From: an uncultured Erysipelotrichaceae bacterium | GTDB lineage: Bacteria > Bacillota_I > Bacilli_A > Erysipelotrichales > Erysipelotrichaceae | Length of the DNA stretch: 55,540 bases | Assembly (NCBI GenBank): GCA_947036815.1 | Contig: CAMQRS010000005.1 | Coordinates: 1-55,540 of the forward strand | Direction: 5' to 3' | Shown: positions 34,701 to 43,122 of the stretch, in pieces | Layout: every line of letters begins with the position of its first letter | Numbering within the stretch: the stretch's first letter is position 1 | Notes under the pieces: generated by a model | Databases searched by the model: none | What the model saw: only the letters and a program-made list of their open reading frames with translations | Told to the model about the DNA's origin: nothing | Translations under genes and position numbers: made by a program

Positions 34701-35431
34701 CTAAAGCTGGTGCAACAGCAGAAATTTATGTATTCAATAACTTAAATGTTGAATCTACTAGAAACTCAATTGATCAATTAAGTGAAAAAATAAAACAATC
34801 TCAAATTCTTATGATTCCTGGAGGATTCTCTAGTGGAGATGAACCAGATGGAAGTGGTAAGTTTATTGCGAATGTATTAATGAATGAAAAAGTAAATGAA
34901 GCAGTGCAACATTTATTAGCGAACGATGGATTAATCCTAGGAATTTGTAATGGATTCCAAGCATTGATTAAAGCGGGATTATTACCATATGGTGATATTA
35001 GTCAATTAGATGCACATGCGCCAACGTTATTTAGAAATAATATTAACCGTCATATCTCACATATTAGTGCGACACGTATTACTTCAAATAAATCACCATG
35101 GATGAAAGGCTTTGATGTCAACGATGTACATCAAATCGCAATGTCACATGGAGAAGGTAAATTTGTGGTAAGTGACGAAATGGCAAAACAACTATTTGAA
35201 AATGGTCAAGTTGCTACTCAATATGTAGACTTAGAAGGTAATGCAACTATGAATGGTGTATACAATATCAATGGTTCATCATTTGCGATTGAAGGTATTA
35301 CAAGTGCAGATGGAAGAATCTTAGGTAAAATGGGACATTCAGAACGTTATGAAGAAGGATTGTTTAAAAACATCTATGGTGAAAAATTACAAGATATATT
35401 CACAAACGGTGTAAATTACTTTAAAAAATAG
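31736..35431 (+). CDS. purL: Phosphoribosylformylglycinamidine synthase, single-chain
   Basis: Large-type FGAM synthase, 1231 aa, joining in one chain what Bacillus makes as PurS, PurL and PurQ. The N-terminal PurS-like part is followed by two ATP-binding halves (YWSDHCRHTTFET near residue 218; MFKNETHNHPTEIEPFGGA; GGSTGRDGVGGATGSS; GGKDSMSGTY). The last ~270 residues are the glutaminase, with VFPGNNCEYDCAQAF, the nucleophile region GICNGFQALIKAGLLP and a C-terminal His/Glu (SHGEGKF). Start at 31736 has GAGGG; purE ends one base before it. Confidence 0.96.
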   Translation: MNTRIYVTKKSEYRVESTSLLHSFTHNLGIDSVTNVSLTNVYDIFNGDEMDVELLKTKVLSEVVTDEVSTSIDLEGKTYIAYESLPGQFDQRSDAAQDCLMLLNNKAGVVVKSGRIVVLEGTISETELVKIEKYLINPVEMRKKDLSVLEYNEDIEIEAVETLTGFINLDEAAIIAYREQEGLAMTTKDLLFIQSYFKNDEQRDPTITEIKVLDTYWSDHCRHTTFETVLTNVVIEEGKFSEQIQKAYDLFLDLHNKANKKEKPITLMNMATIGGKFLRKEGYLDDMEISDEINACSIEIKVDVDGELVDYLLMFKNETHNHPTEIEPFGGASTCIGGAIRDPLSGRSYVYQAMRISGAADITKPMSETLPNKLAQSVISKSAANGYSSYGNQIGLATTYVKEVYHEGYVAKRMEVGAVVGAAPKANVIRKQPVAGDIIVLLGGSTGRDGVGGATGSSKEHNETSLTKCSSEVQKGNAPMERRLQRLFRNPACTKLIKKANDFGAGGVSVAIGELADGIYVDLDKVPTKYAGLNGTELAISESQERMACVIEEKDYETFKQCAYDENLDTTIVAKVTQEARLVLSFKGQKIVDVARSFLDTNGTRSEQAVTIKDYTSEVANPFVAKTNDFLENLASDNVSSQRGLVEIFDATIGKTTVLMPFGGKYQLSESDASVQKLPVFGTTNTTSVMAYGYHPELSVYSPYLGGSYSVVEALAKLVAVGASYKQARLTCQEYFERLNQDNDKWGKPTQALLGNLEAQIAFKTPSIGGKDSMSGTYKDVHVPPTLITFAITTEHVDNIISSEFKAENNFVYYVKHVANADQTPNYEACMNNFDAVKKHVDAKEIISASAVKFGGVSEILAKMSFGNKVGVQIETNEDLYSISLGSLVVESNVELNEDNFIFLGNTCEEATITINGTQVSIETALVANEKRYLANYPTHTDEEGTTISTPVYEDKTEVKANTTVEEVKVLIPVFPGNNCEYDCAQAFTKAGATAEIYVFNNLNVESTRNSIDQLSEKIKQSQILMIPGGFSSGDEPDGSGKFIANVLMNEKVNEAVQHLLANDGLILGICNGFQALIKAGLLPYGDISQLDAHAPTLFRNNINRHISHISATRITSNKSPWMKGFDVNDVHQIAMSHGEGKFVVSDEMAKQLFENGQVATQYVDLEGNATMNGVYNINGSSFAIEGITSADGRILGKMGHSERYEEGLFKNIYGEKLQDIFTNGVNYFKK

Positions 35432-35443
35432 AAAGAGGAAATC

Positions 35444-36148
35444 ATGATGAAATTACTATACGAAGGAAAAGCAAAACAAGTATACGCTACAGACGTAGCA
35501 GACGAATACATCATTCATAATAAAGATGACGCAACGGCTGGGAATGGTGAAAAACATTCTGAGTTTGCAGGAAAAGGTGTATTAAACAACACAATTTCAT
35601 GTATCATTTTCAATATGTTAGAAGAAGCAGGAATTAAAACTCACTTAATTGAAAAATTAAATGAAACAGACGTAAGAGTTAAAAAACTTCAAATCTTTGA
35701 ATTAGAAGTAATTATTCGTAATATTACGGCAGGATCTTTCTGTAAACGTCTAGGTGCAAAAGAAGGTATGGTATTAGCTGAACCAACATTTGAAACGAGT
35801 TATAAAAATGATGACTTTGGTGATCCATTAATTAATGATGATCATGCAGTAGCATTAGGTTTAGCAACAAGAGAAGAATTAGCATTCATTAAAGAAAAAA
35901 CATTATTAATCAACAAATTATTAAAAGAGTTCTTCTTAACTATGAACTTAAAATTAGTTGACTTTAAAATCGAATTTGGAAAAACAGCAGATGGAGAAAT
36001 CTTATTGGCTGATGAAATTTCACCTGATTCATGTCGTCTATGGGATGTAGAAACAAACCAAAAATATGACAAAGATGTATTCAGACAAGATATTGGGGAT
36101 TTAGTAGAAACATACAAAGCAGTATTAGCACGTATGGAAAGCAAATAA
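35444..36148 (+). CDS. purC: SAICAR synthetase
   Basis: Ligates aspartate to CAIR using ATP, 234 aa. LLYEGKAKQVYAT at the start, KDDATAGNGEKH, IEKLNETDVRVKKLQIFELEVIIRN, and LADEISPDSCRLWD near residue 180 are all PurC hallmarks. Two adjacent ATGs (35444 and 35447) share one AGAGG site; the second has slightly better spacing. Twelve nt after purL. Confidence 0.96.
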   Translation: MMKLLYEGKAKQVYATDVADEYIIHNKDDATAGNGEKHSEFAGKGVLNNTISCIIFNMLEEAGIKTHLIEKLNETDVRVKKLQIFELEVIIRNITAGSFCKRLGAKEGMVLAEPTFETSYKNDDFGDPLINDDHAVALGLATREELAFIKEKTLLINKLLKEFFLTMNLKLVDFKIEFGKTADGEILLADEISPDSCRLWDVETNQKYDKDVFRQDIGDLVETYKAVLARMESK

Positions 36149-36167
36149 ACTAAGAGGGAACTAACAA

Positions 36168-37199
36168 ATGAGCGATAAATATAGAGAAGCTGGTGTAGAT
36201 TTAGAAGCTGGATACGAATCAGTTAGATTAATTAAATCACATGTAGCACGTACAAAAATCAAAGGAGCAGTAGATTCTATTGGTGCCTTTGGAGGAATGT
36301 TTGATTTAAGTACACTAGGACTAAAAGAACCAGTATTAGTATCTGGAACTGATGGTGTAGGAACTAAATTAATGTTGGCATTTGATGTGGACAAACATGA
36401 CACGATTGGAATTGATGCAGTAGCAATGTGTGTAAATGATGTATTAGTACAAGGAGCAATGCCTATCTTCTTCTTAGATTATTTAGCAGTTGGTAAAAAC
36501 GAACCTAAAAAAATCGAACAATTAGTTAAAGGAGTTGCTGATGGTTGTGTACAATCAGAATGTGCTTTAATTGGTGGAGAAACTGCAGAGATGCCAGATA
36601 TGTATAGTGCTAATCACTACGATATCGCTGGATTCTGTGTAGGAGCAGTAGAAAAAAGTAAATTATTAGATGGACAAGACATTGAAGCGGGGCAAGTATT
36701 AATTGCGTTACCAAGTAGTGGATGTCACTCGAATGGATTCTCATTAATTCGTAAAGTATTAATTAAAGATGCACAATTAGATACTACAAAATATTACGAT
36801 GCGTTTGGAAAAACATTAGGAGAAGAATTATTAACTCCTACTAAAATATATGTAAAAATGATCAAACACTTACTTACAAACGATGTCGCAATTAAAGGGA
36901 TGTCACATATTACGGGTGGAGGTTTCTATGAAAACTTACCTCGTATGTTAAAAGAGGGACAAGGGGTTTCAATTGATACTAAATCATTCCCACGTCCTGC
37001 AATCTTTGATCTTATTATGAACACTGGAAATATTGCTAAAGAAGAAATGTACAACGTATTTAATATGGGTGCAGGATTTGTTATGGCAGTAGAAAAAGAA
37101 GAAGTTCAAACTGTAATCTCTTTATTAAAAGATATTGATGAAGCTGCTTACGTAATTGGTGAAGTTACCAATAGTGGAAGTGTTGATTTAACATGGTAA
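36168..37199 (+). CDS. purM: Phosphoribosylformylglycinamidine cyclo-ligase (AIR synthetase)
   Basis: ATP-dependent closure of the imidazole ring, 343 aa. YREAGVDLEAGYESVRLIK opens the protein, VSGTDGVGTKLMLAF and CVNDVLVQGAMPIFFLDY carry the nucleotide site, GGETAEMPDMYSANHYDIAGF and HITGGGFYENLPRML follow. It shares the PurL fold. The stop overlaps the purN start by 7 nt. Confidence 0.97.
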   Translation: MSDKYREAGVDLEAGYESVRLIKSHVARTKIKGAVDSIGAFGGMFDLSTLGLKEPVLVSGTDGVGTKLMLAFDVDKHDTIGIDAVAMCVNDVLVQGAMPIFFLDYLAVGKNEPKKIEQLVKGVADGCVQSECALIGGETAEMPDMYSANHYDIAGFCVGAVEKSKLLDGQDIEAGQVLIALPSSGCHSNGFSLIRKVLIKDAQLDTTKYYDAFGKTLGEELLTPTKIYVKMIKHLLTNDVAIKGMSHITGGGFYENLPRMLKEGQGVSIDTKSFPRPAIFDLIMNTGNIAKEEMYNVFNMGAGFVMAVEKEEVQTVISLLKDIDEAAYVIGEVTNSGSVDLTW

Positions 37200-37756
37200 A
37201 CGTAGCTATATTTGCGAGTGGAAGTGGAAGTAACTTTGAACAAATAGTAAAAAGTGAATTGAAATATGCAAATATAAAGCTATTAGTTGTAGATAAAGAA
37301 AATGCATATGCGATTACTCGTGCAACACAATTAGATATTCCTTATGTATATGTGAACCCAAAAGCATTTGCCAATAAAGCAGCATATGAAGCTCAAGTTA
37401 TTGAGTATTTAAATGCATATGAAATTGAACTTATTGCATTGGCTGGATACATGCGTTATATAGGAGAAACATTATTGGTTGCATATCCAAATAGAATTAT
37501 GAATTTGCACCCAGCTTACTTACCTGCGTTTCCAGGAGGACACTCTATTTTAGATGCCTTTGAAGCAAAAGTAAGTGAAACAGGAGTAACCATCCATTAT
37601 GTAGATGGTGGTGTTGATACAGGACCTATTATTCATCAAGAGAAGATAATAATGGATCCTAACTGGGATTTAGAAACATTAGAACAACATGTCCATGCCC
37701 TAGAGTACAAGATGTACCCTAGTGTGCTGGATCAAGTTTGTAAGGAGATCAAATAA
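37193..37756 (+). CDS. purN: Phosphoribosylglycinamide formyltransferase
   Basis: 10-formyl-THF-dependent GAR transformylase, 187 aa. VNVAIFASGSGSNFEQIVK forms the phosphate-binding start, LAGYMRYIG and RIMNLHPAYLPAFPGGHSI (catalytic Asn and His) are present, with VDTGPIIHQEKI near the end and a catalytic Asp in this region. Overlaps purM and abuts purH directly (stop 37754-37756, next ATG 37757). Confidence 0.96.
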   Translation: MVNVAIFASGSGSNFEQIVKSELKYANIKLLVVDKENAYAITRATQLDIPYVYVNPKAFANKAAYEAQVIEYLNAYEIELIALAGYMRYIGETLLVAYPNRIMNLHPAYLPAFPGGHSILDAFEAKVSETGVTIHYVDGGVDTGPIIHQEKIIMDPNWDLETLEQHVHALEYKMYPSVLDQVCKEIK

Positions 37757-39289
37757 ATGAAAAGAGCACTAATTAGCGTATCAGATAAAACTGGATTAAT
37801 TCCTTTTGTTGAAAGTATTGTTGCCTTAGGGTATGAAATCATTTCTACAGGTGGAACTAAAAAAGCACTAGAAGATGCCGGAATCAAAACAATAGGAATT
37901 AGCGAAATTACAGATTTCCCTGAAATTATGGATGGACGTGTTAAAACATTACATCCCAACGTTCATGGCGCATTACTATGCGTTCGTGATAATGAAAGTC
38001 ATGTGAAACAATTAAAAGAGTTGAATATTGATTATATTGATATGGTAGTAGTAAACTTGTATCCATTCAAACAAACATTATTGAAAGATGGTGTAAGTCA
38101 TGAAGAAATCATTGAAAACATTGATATCGGTGGACCTTCGATGCTTCGTAGTGCTTCTAAGAACTATCAAAGTATTCCAGTGCTAGTAGATGCTAGTGAC
38201 TATGATATCGTCGTAGAAGAACTAAAAACAGGAAGTACAAGCTTAGAAACAAGAACTCGTTTAGCTGCTAAAGTATTTAGACATACAGCGAGTTATGATG
38301 CAATTATTGCTCAATATTTAACAGAACAAGTGGGGGATATATATCCTGAAACGTATACCGTTACGTATGATAAAGTACAAGACTTACGTTATGGAGAAAA
38401 TCCACATCAAAGTGCTGCATTCTATCAAACATATAATCCAAGTTATAGTATTGCGAATGCAAAACAATTACATGGAAAAGAACTGTCATACAATAATATT
38501 CAAGATGCGAATGCATGTATTGAAGTATTAAAAGAGTTTGAGAATCCTTGTGCAGTTGGAATGAAGCATATGAATCCATGTGGAGTGGGAATCGGAAACG
38601 ATGTAGAACAAGCATGGGATAAAGCGTATGAAGCAGACCCTATGTCAATATTTGGAGGTATTGTTTCATTCAATGGTGAAGTTAGTGCTACCTTAGCAAC
38701 TAAGCTATCAACTATTTTCTTAGAAATTATTATTGCTCCTTCATATACAGATGAAGCATTTGAAATATTAAGTAAAAAGAAAAACATTCGTTTACTTCAA
38801 TTAGATACTAGTTTAGTAGTAAATAATAAATTAAAAGTAACGAATGTGAATGATGGATTACTAGTACAAGATATGGACATTAAACAAATTCATGTTGATG
38901 ACTTTACTTGTGCAACAAAAAGAAAACCAAGTACAGAAGAAATGGAACAATTACTGATGGCTTGGAAAATTGTGAAGCATGTAAAATCAAATGCGATCGT
39001 ATTAGTAAAAGATAGTATGAGCGTAGGAGTAGGTGCTGGACAAATGAATCGTGTTGGTGCAGCTAAGATTGCGATTGAACAAGCACAAGCCAATGGAAAA
39101 TGCGTGGGTAGTGTAATGGGTAGTGATGCATTCTTCCCGATGGCAGACACTGTAGAATCAGCGATTCAAGCAGGAGTAGTTGCGATTATACAACCAGGTG
39201 GATCAATCAAAGACCAATTATCAATTGATGTATGTGATGAACATAACATAGCGATGATATTTACAGGAACAAGACATTTTAAACATTAA
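37757..39289 (+). CDS. purH: Bifunctional AICAR transformylase/IMP cyclohydrolase
   Basis: Last two steps to IMP, 510 aa. The N-terminal cyclohydrolase (RALISVSDKTGLIPFVESI, ISTGGTKKALEDAGI, VKTLHPNVHGALL) is followed by the transformylase half with YGENPHQSAAFY, GKELSYNNIQDANAC, the catalytic Lys-His (MKHMNPCGVGIG) and VGAGQMNRVGAAKIAIEQA. SD sits within purN (AAGGAG). A hairpin separates it from purF. Confidence 0.97.
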   Translation: MKRALISVSDKTGLIPFVESIVALGYEIISTGGTKKALEDAGIKTIGISEITDFPEIMDGRVKTLHPNVHGALLCVRDNESHVKQLKELNIDYIDMVVVNLYPFKQTLLKDGVSHEEIIENIDIGGPSMLRSASKNYQSIPVLVDASDYDIVVEELKTGSTSLETRTRLAAKVFRHTASYDAIIAQYLTEQVGDIYPETYTVTYDKVQDLRYGENPHQSAAFYQTYNPSYSIANAKQLHGKELSYNNIQDANACIEVLKEFENPCAVGMKHMNPCGVGIGNDVEQAWDKAYEADPMSIFGGIVSFNGEVSATLATKLSTIFLEIIIAPSYTDEAFEILSKKKNIRLLQLDTSLVVNNKLKVTNVNDGLLVQDMDIKQIHVDDFTCATKRKPSTEEMEQLLMAWKIVKHVKSNAIVLVKDSMSVGVGAGQMNRVGAAKIAIEQAQANGKCVGSVMGSDAFFPMADTVESAIQAGVVAIIQPGGSIKDQLSIDVCDEHNIAMIFTGTRHFKH

Positions 39290-39294
39290 TAAAC

Positions 39295-39317
39295 ATAGCG
39301 TTGAATTTCAACGCTAT
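39295..39317 (+). terminator. Hairpin between purH and purF
   Basis: Eleven-bp inverted repeat ATAGCGTTGAA/TTCAACGCTAT (39295-39305 with 39307-39317) right after the purH stop, tail TGTACTTT. Probably an incomplete terminator or mRNA-stability element that lowers purF output relative to the rest of the operon. Confidence 0.55.
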
Positions 39318-39337
39318 TGTACTTTAGGAGGAAATTT

Positions 39338-40747
39338 ATGAGTGGATTTTTTGGAGTAGCGAATAAAGAGAATTGTGTATTGGATTTATTTTTTGGAGTC
39401 GATTATCATTCTCATCTAGGAACACGTAGAGGAGGAATGGCAGTATATGATAACGGTGTATTTTCAAGAGCTATTCATAATATTGAAAACACACCATTCC
39501 GTACTAAATTTGATAAAGATTTAGATAAATTCTCAGGAAAATATGGAATTGGATGTATCTCAGATAATGAGCCACAACCATTGTTACTGAAGTCTCATTT
39601 AGGAGCATTTGCGATTACTACAGTCGGTCGAATCAATAACTCAGATGAACTAAGAGATGCTTGTTTTGAAAAAGGAATGTTTCACTTTGCAGTTATGAGT
39701 GATGGAGAAATTAATGCGACAGAATTAGTAGCAGCATTAATTAATCAAAAAGATAGTTTTACTGAAGGTTTAAAATTCGTTCAAGACGTAGTAGAAGGTA
39801 GTATGAGTGTACTTATCTTAACTCCTGAAGGAATCTATTGTGCAAGAGATAAAATGGGTAGAACACCAATTATTATTGGTGAAAAAAACGGAGGATTCTG
39901 TGCTACCTTTGAAAGTAGTGCATTCTTAAACATGGGGTATCATCATTATCGTGATCTTGGTCCCTCAGAAATAGTATTTATGAATGATGTATCTATTGAG
40001 GTAAAGCAAAAACCTACAAAAGAGATGAAAATATGTGCATTCCTTTGGGTGTACTATGGGTATCCAACATCAACTTACGAAGGAATCAATGTTGAATGTA
40101 TGCGTAATCGTTGTGGAGAAATTTTATCAAGAAGAGATGAAAATGCAACGGTGGACTTAGTAGCTGGTGTACCAGATTCTGGAATTGCACATGCGGTAGG
40201 ATATGCAAATGCAACTGGAATACCATTTGCTAGACCATTCATTAAATATACACCGACATGGCCTAGATCATTTATGCCATCAAGTCAGAGTCAACGTAGT
40301 GTGATTGCGAAGATGAAATTAATCCCAGTACAAGAATTAATTAAAGATAAAAGCTTATTGTTAATTGATGATTCTATTGTACGTGGAACACAACTTGGGG
40401 AAACAACAGACTTCCTATATGATAGTGGAGCGAAAGAAGTTCATGTTCGCCCTGCTTGTCCTCCAATAATGTTTGGATGTAAATACTTAAACTTCTCACG
40501 TTCAAGTTCAGAGATGGATTTAATCACGAGACGTACCATTCAAAAATTAGAAGGAAATAGAGTGAGCGAAGAAACGCTAAAAGAATATACGAATCCAGAC
40601 AGTGAAAAATATGCAAATATGTGTGAGGAAATTAGAAGACGCTCTAACTTTACTTCATTAAGATACCACCGTTTAGATGATATGATTGAATCTATCGGTA
40701 TGGATAAATGCAAATTGTGTACCTACTGTTGGGATAAATCAGAATAA
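39338..40747 (+). CDS. purF: PurF-like amidophosphoribosyltransferase lacking the glutaminase site
   Basis: A 469-aa homologue of the enzyme that makes phosphoribosylamine from PRPP. The transferase half is intact: PRPP loop LLIDDSIVRGTQ (residues 341-352) and flexible-loop region PRSFMPSSQSQRS. Cys233, Cys381, Cys458 and Cys461 sit where the four 4Fe-4S ligands of Bacillus PurF are expected. The class II glutaminase half is degenerate: the N-terminus is MSGFFGV, with Ser in place of the essential Cys, IGHxRY(A/S)T is replaced by IGCISDNEPQ, and the HNGNL strand by TTVGRIN. Ammonia-dependent activity is the inference. The ATG at 39338 has AGGAGG; the upstream frame is unsupported. Confidence 0.88.
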   Translation: MSGFFGVANKENCVLDLFFGVDYHSHLGTRRGGMAVYDNGVFSRAIHNIENTPFRTKFDKDLDKFSGKYGIGCISDNEPQPLLLKSHLGAFAITTVGRINNSDELRDACFEKGMFHFAVMSDGEINATELVAALINQKDSFTEGLKFVQDVVEGSMSVLILTPEGIYCARDKMGRTPIIIGEKNGGFCATFESSAFLNMGYHHYRDLGPSEIVFMNDVSIEVKQKPTKEMKICAFLWVYYGYPTSTYEGINVECMRNRCGEILSRRDENATVDLVAGVPDSGIAHAVGYANATGIPFARPFIKYTPTWPRSFMPSSQSQRSVIAKMKLIPVQELIKDKSLLLIDDSIVRGTQLGETTDFLYDSGAKEVHVRPACPPIMFGCKYLNFSRSSSEMDLITRRTIQKLEGNRVSEETLKEYTNPDSEKYANMCEEIRRRSNFTSLRYHRLDDMIESIGMDKCKLCTYCWDKSE

Positions 40748-40755
40748 TATTATAA

Positions 40756-40784
40756 AAAACACCCACAAATTTTGTGGGTGTTTT
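40756..40784. terminator. Terminator of the pur operon (bidirectional shape)
   Basis: AAAACACCCACAAA (40756-40769) pairs with TTTGTGGGTGTTTT (40771-40784). Confidence 0.85.
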
Positions 40785-40893
40785 AAATGTAAGGGATATC
40801 ATTTCGAAAACTGTCAAATATATTTGGATTGATGTTTATTTTTAAAATAAGTAGGAGTATAATGAGTGAAAAGAAATAAAAGGGGTAGAAATT

Positions 40894-42129
40894 ATGGATT
40901 ATGGATTTTTATTAGATGTCGCTCTAATTCTTATATTTACGAAAGTGTTTGGATTATTTACTAAAAGAGTGGAGATGCCACAAGTTGTAGGAGCTTTATT
41001 AGCAGGACTAGTATTGGGACCTATGGGATTAAATGTATTACAAGAAACAGAATTCTTACATCAATTAAGTGAGATAGGAGTTATTATCTTAATGTTTGGT
41101 GCAGGATTAGAAACAGATATTAATGAATTAAAAAGTAGTGGTAAGTCTTGTTTAGTCATTGCTGCATTTGGAGTAGTGTTACCTTTAATAGTAGGTTATT
41201 TTATCGCATCATACTTTAATACAGATCCATCAGCGATGTTGGAAAATATATTTATTGGGGTTGTATTGACTGCAACATCAGTAAGTATCACAGTAGAAAC
41301 ATTAAAGGAAATGGGAAAATTATCAACAAGAAGCGGGAATGCTATATTAGGTGCTGCACTTATTGATGATATTATCGGAATTGTAGCATTAACGATGGTA
41401 ACATCATTCTCAGATTCAAATGTAGATATTGTAGTTGTAATGTTTAAAATAGTAGCGTTCTTCGCGCTTAGTTTATTAATAGGATTCTTCTTACACAAGT
41501 TTATAGATAAAATTATGTTATCAAATAATAGTCATTTACAAAGATATCCAGTATTAGCATTCGCATTCTGTTTATTATATGCATATATTGCAGAAGTAGT
41601 GTTCGGAGTAGCGAATATAACAGGTGCATTTATTGCAGGTTTAATTATAGCGAACACAGTTCAATCATATTATGTGATGAGACGTGTTAATATTGTAGGG
41701 TATATGATATTCGGTCCTATCTTTTTTGCGAGTATTGGATTGCAAGCAGTAATACCGGATATGAGCGGTGATATCATTGCCTTTACTGTATTAATTACAC
41801 TAGCAGCAATATTTACGAAAATTATAGGATGTGGGATTGGTGCTAAATTATGCGGTCATCCGAATCAAAGTGCATTACGTGTTGGGGTAGGAATGGTTTC
41901 CCGTGGAGAAGTAGCATTGATTGTAGCTACTAAAGGGATTGCGTTAGGAATATTATCAACAACATTCTTTACACCTATCATCATCATGGTTGTGGTAACC
42001 ACAGTGATTACGCCAATCATGCTTAAGATTGTCTATAAAGATAAAGATCACAAAACGGTGTATGAAGACAACAAAATGGGAGAACAACTTTCAGTTTCGA
42101 AACGAATAATACCACGTACAGATAAATAA
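40894..42129 (+). CDS. CPA2-family cation/proton antiporter
   Basis: Integral membrane Na+(K+)/H+ exchanger of the KefB/NapA type, 411 aa with about 12 hydrophobic segments. VEMPQVVGALLAGLVLGPMGL near residue 28 is the family opening, ILMFGAGLETDINELKSSG the first helix pair, and AILGAALIDDIIGIVALTMV (two adjacent Asp in the ion-binding core, near residue 155) the signature. VGMVSRGEVALIVATKG lies near residue 335. No RCK/TrkA-N domain is attached. Single gene between terminators; TATAAT at 40858-40863. The ion is not determined by sequence. Confidence 0.9.
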   Translation: MDYGFLLDVALILIFTKVFGLFTKRVEMPQVVGALLAGLVLGPMGLNVLQETEFLHQLSEIGVIILMFGAGLETDINELKSSGKSCLVIAAFGVVLPLIVGYFIASYFNTDPSAMLENIFIGVVLTATSVSITVETLKEMGKLSTRSGNAILGAALIDDIIGIVALTMVTSFSDSNVDIVVVMFKIVAFFALSLLIGFFLHKFIDKIMLSNNSHLQRYPVLAFAFCLLYAYIAEVVFGVANITGAFIAGLIIANTVQSYYVMRRVNIVGYMIFGPIFFASIGLQAVIPDMSGDIIAFTVLITLAAIFTKIIGCGIGAKLCGHPNQSALRVGVGMVSRGEVALIVATKGIALGILSTTFFTPIIIMVVVTTVITPIMLKIVYKDKDHKTVYEDNKMGEQLSVSKRIIPRTDK

Positions 42130-42130
42130 T

Positions 42131-42163
42131 AAGAAAGCGTGATTTATTAATCACGTTTTCTTT
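42131..42163 (+). terminator. Terminator after the antiporter
   Basis: CGTGATT (42138-42144) pairs with AATCACG (42149-42155), loop TATT; outer AAGAAA/TTTCTT arms extend it. Confidence 0.8.
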
Positions 42164-42200
42164 ATAAGACTTAGGAAAATAGGGTATGCTAATGTAGAAA

Positions 42201-42230
42201 TCGATTTATGTGAAACTTACATGAAATCGA
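42201..42230 (+). promoter_or_regulatory. Inverted repeat upstream of the upp-atp promoter
   Basis: TCGATTTATGT pairs with ACATGAAATCGA (one unpaired G) around a 7-nt centre. It sits 20 bp upstream of the -35 box, where an activator or repressor could bind; no known consensus recognised. Confidence 0.4.
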
Positions 42231-42249
42231 ATAAATTTAGCGATATTTA

Positions 42250-42277
42250 TTGAAGTCCGCTTAGAATGTAGTATAAT
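42250..42277 (+). promoter_or_regulatory. Promoter of the upp-atp operon
   Basis: TTGAAG (42250-42255), 16 nt, TATAAT (42272-42277). Start near 42284, short leader to the AAGGAG before upp. Confidence 0.7.
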
Positions 42278-42313
42278 AAAATAGTTTATAAAAGATAAAA
42301 TAAGGAGAACATT

Positions 42314-42934
42314 ATGTTAAAAGTTTTAGAGCATCCGTTGATAACTCACAAGTTAACACAAATGCGTAAAAAGGATACAAAAACAAAAGATTTCAGAGAA
42401 AATTTAGATGAAATTGGTGGATTAATGGCTTATGAAATTACGAGAGATATTACGACAGTAGATGTAACGATTGAAACACCTATTTGTGAATACGTAACTC
42501 AAGAAATAGCGAAAGATATTATATTAGTACCTATTTTACGTGCTGGTTTAGGAATGGTAAATGGAATTGCTAGTTTAATACCAACTGTGAAAATTGCACA
42601 CGTTGGATTATATCGTGATGAAGAAACTTTACAACCACATGTATATTTTGAAAAATATCCAGTGACGATTGCGGAATCAACTGCAATTATTGTAGATCCT
42701 ATGTTGGCTACTGGTGGTAGTGCAATTGAAGCTATCAACATGGTAAAAAAACAAGGTGCTACAGACATTCGTTTAGTATGTTTAGTAGGTGCACCTGAAG
42801 GTGTTGCAGCTGTAGAAGCGGCACATCCAGAAGTTGATATTTACTTAGCATCATTAGATGAAAAATTAAATGAACATGGATATATTGTACCAGGTTTAGG
42901 AGATGCAGGAGATCGTATCTTTGGAACTAAATAG
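42314..42934 (+). CDS. upp: Uracil phosphoribosyltransferase
   Basis: Pyrimidine salvage: uracil + PRPP to UMP, 206 aa. [20 protein letters not shown] opens it, [13 protein letters not shown] binds uracil/PRPP, and [17 protein letters not shown] is the PRPP loop, followed by [16 protein letters not shown] at the C-terminus. It leads the operon; its stop TAG shares its G with the GTG start of the next gene, so expression of salvage and ATP synthase is linked. upp next to atp genes is a known Gram-positive arrangement. Confidence 0.97.
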   Translation: MLKVLEHPLITHKLTQMRKKDTKTKDFRENLDEIGGLMAYEITRDITTVDVTIETPICEYVTQEIAKDIILVPILRAGLGMVNGIASLIPTVKIAHVGLYRDEETLQPHVYFEKYPVTIAESTAIIVDPMLATGGSAIEAINMVKKQGATDIRLVCLVGAPEGVAAVEAAHPEVDIYLASLDEKLNEHGYIVPGLGDAGDRIFGTK

Positions 42935-43122
42935 TGGATTATAAAATAGTTCAACGTTTTATTTCAAGAATGAGTGCAGGATGTATTGTAGCAATCATAC
43001 TAGGTAACTACGTAGATGATAAGTTACAAACAAGTCCTCTCTTTGTATTTGCCCTATTAGCATATGTTGTTATTGGAAGTTTAGTATTACTAGTCAAAGA
43101 GGCAGGTAAAAACGGTGGATAA
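42934..43122 (+). CDS. atpZ: Small AtpZ-like ATP synthase assembly protein
   Basis: A 62-aa membrane protein with two hydrophobic segments (MSAGCIVAIILGNYVDD and FVFALLAYVVIGSLVLLV) matching the AtpZ/F0F1-assembly small-protein family, implicated with AtpI in Mg2+/Ca2+ supply or c-ring assembly. It starts with GTG that overlaps the upp stop codon by one base. The annotation rests on topology and position rather than strong motifs. Confidence 0.75.
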   Translation: MDYKIVQRFISRMSAGCIVAIILGNYVDDKLQTSPLFVFALLAYVVIGSLVLLVKEAGKNGG

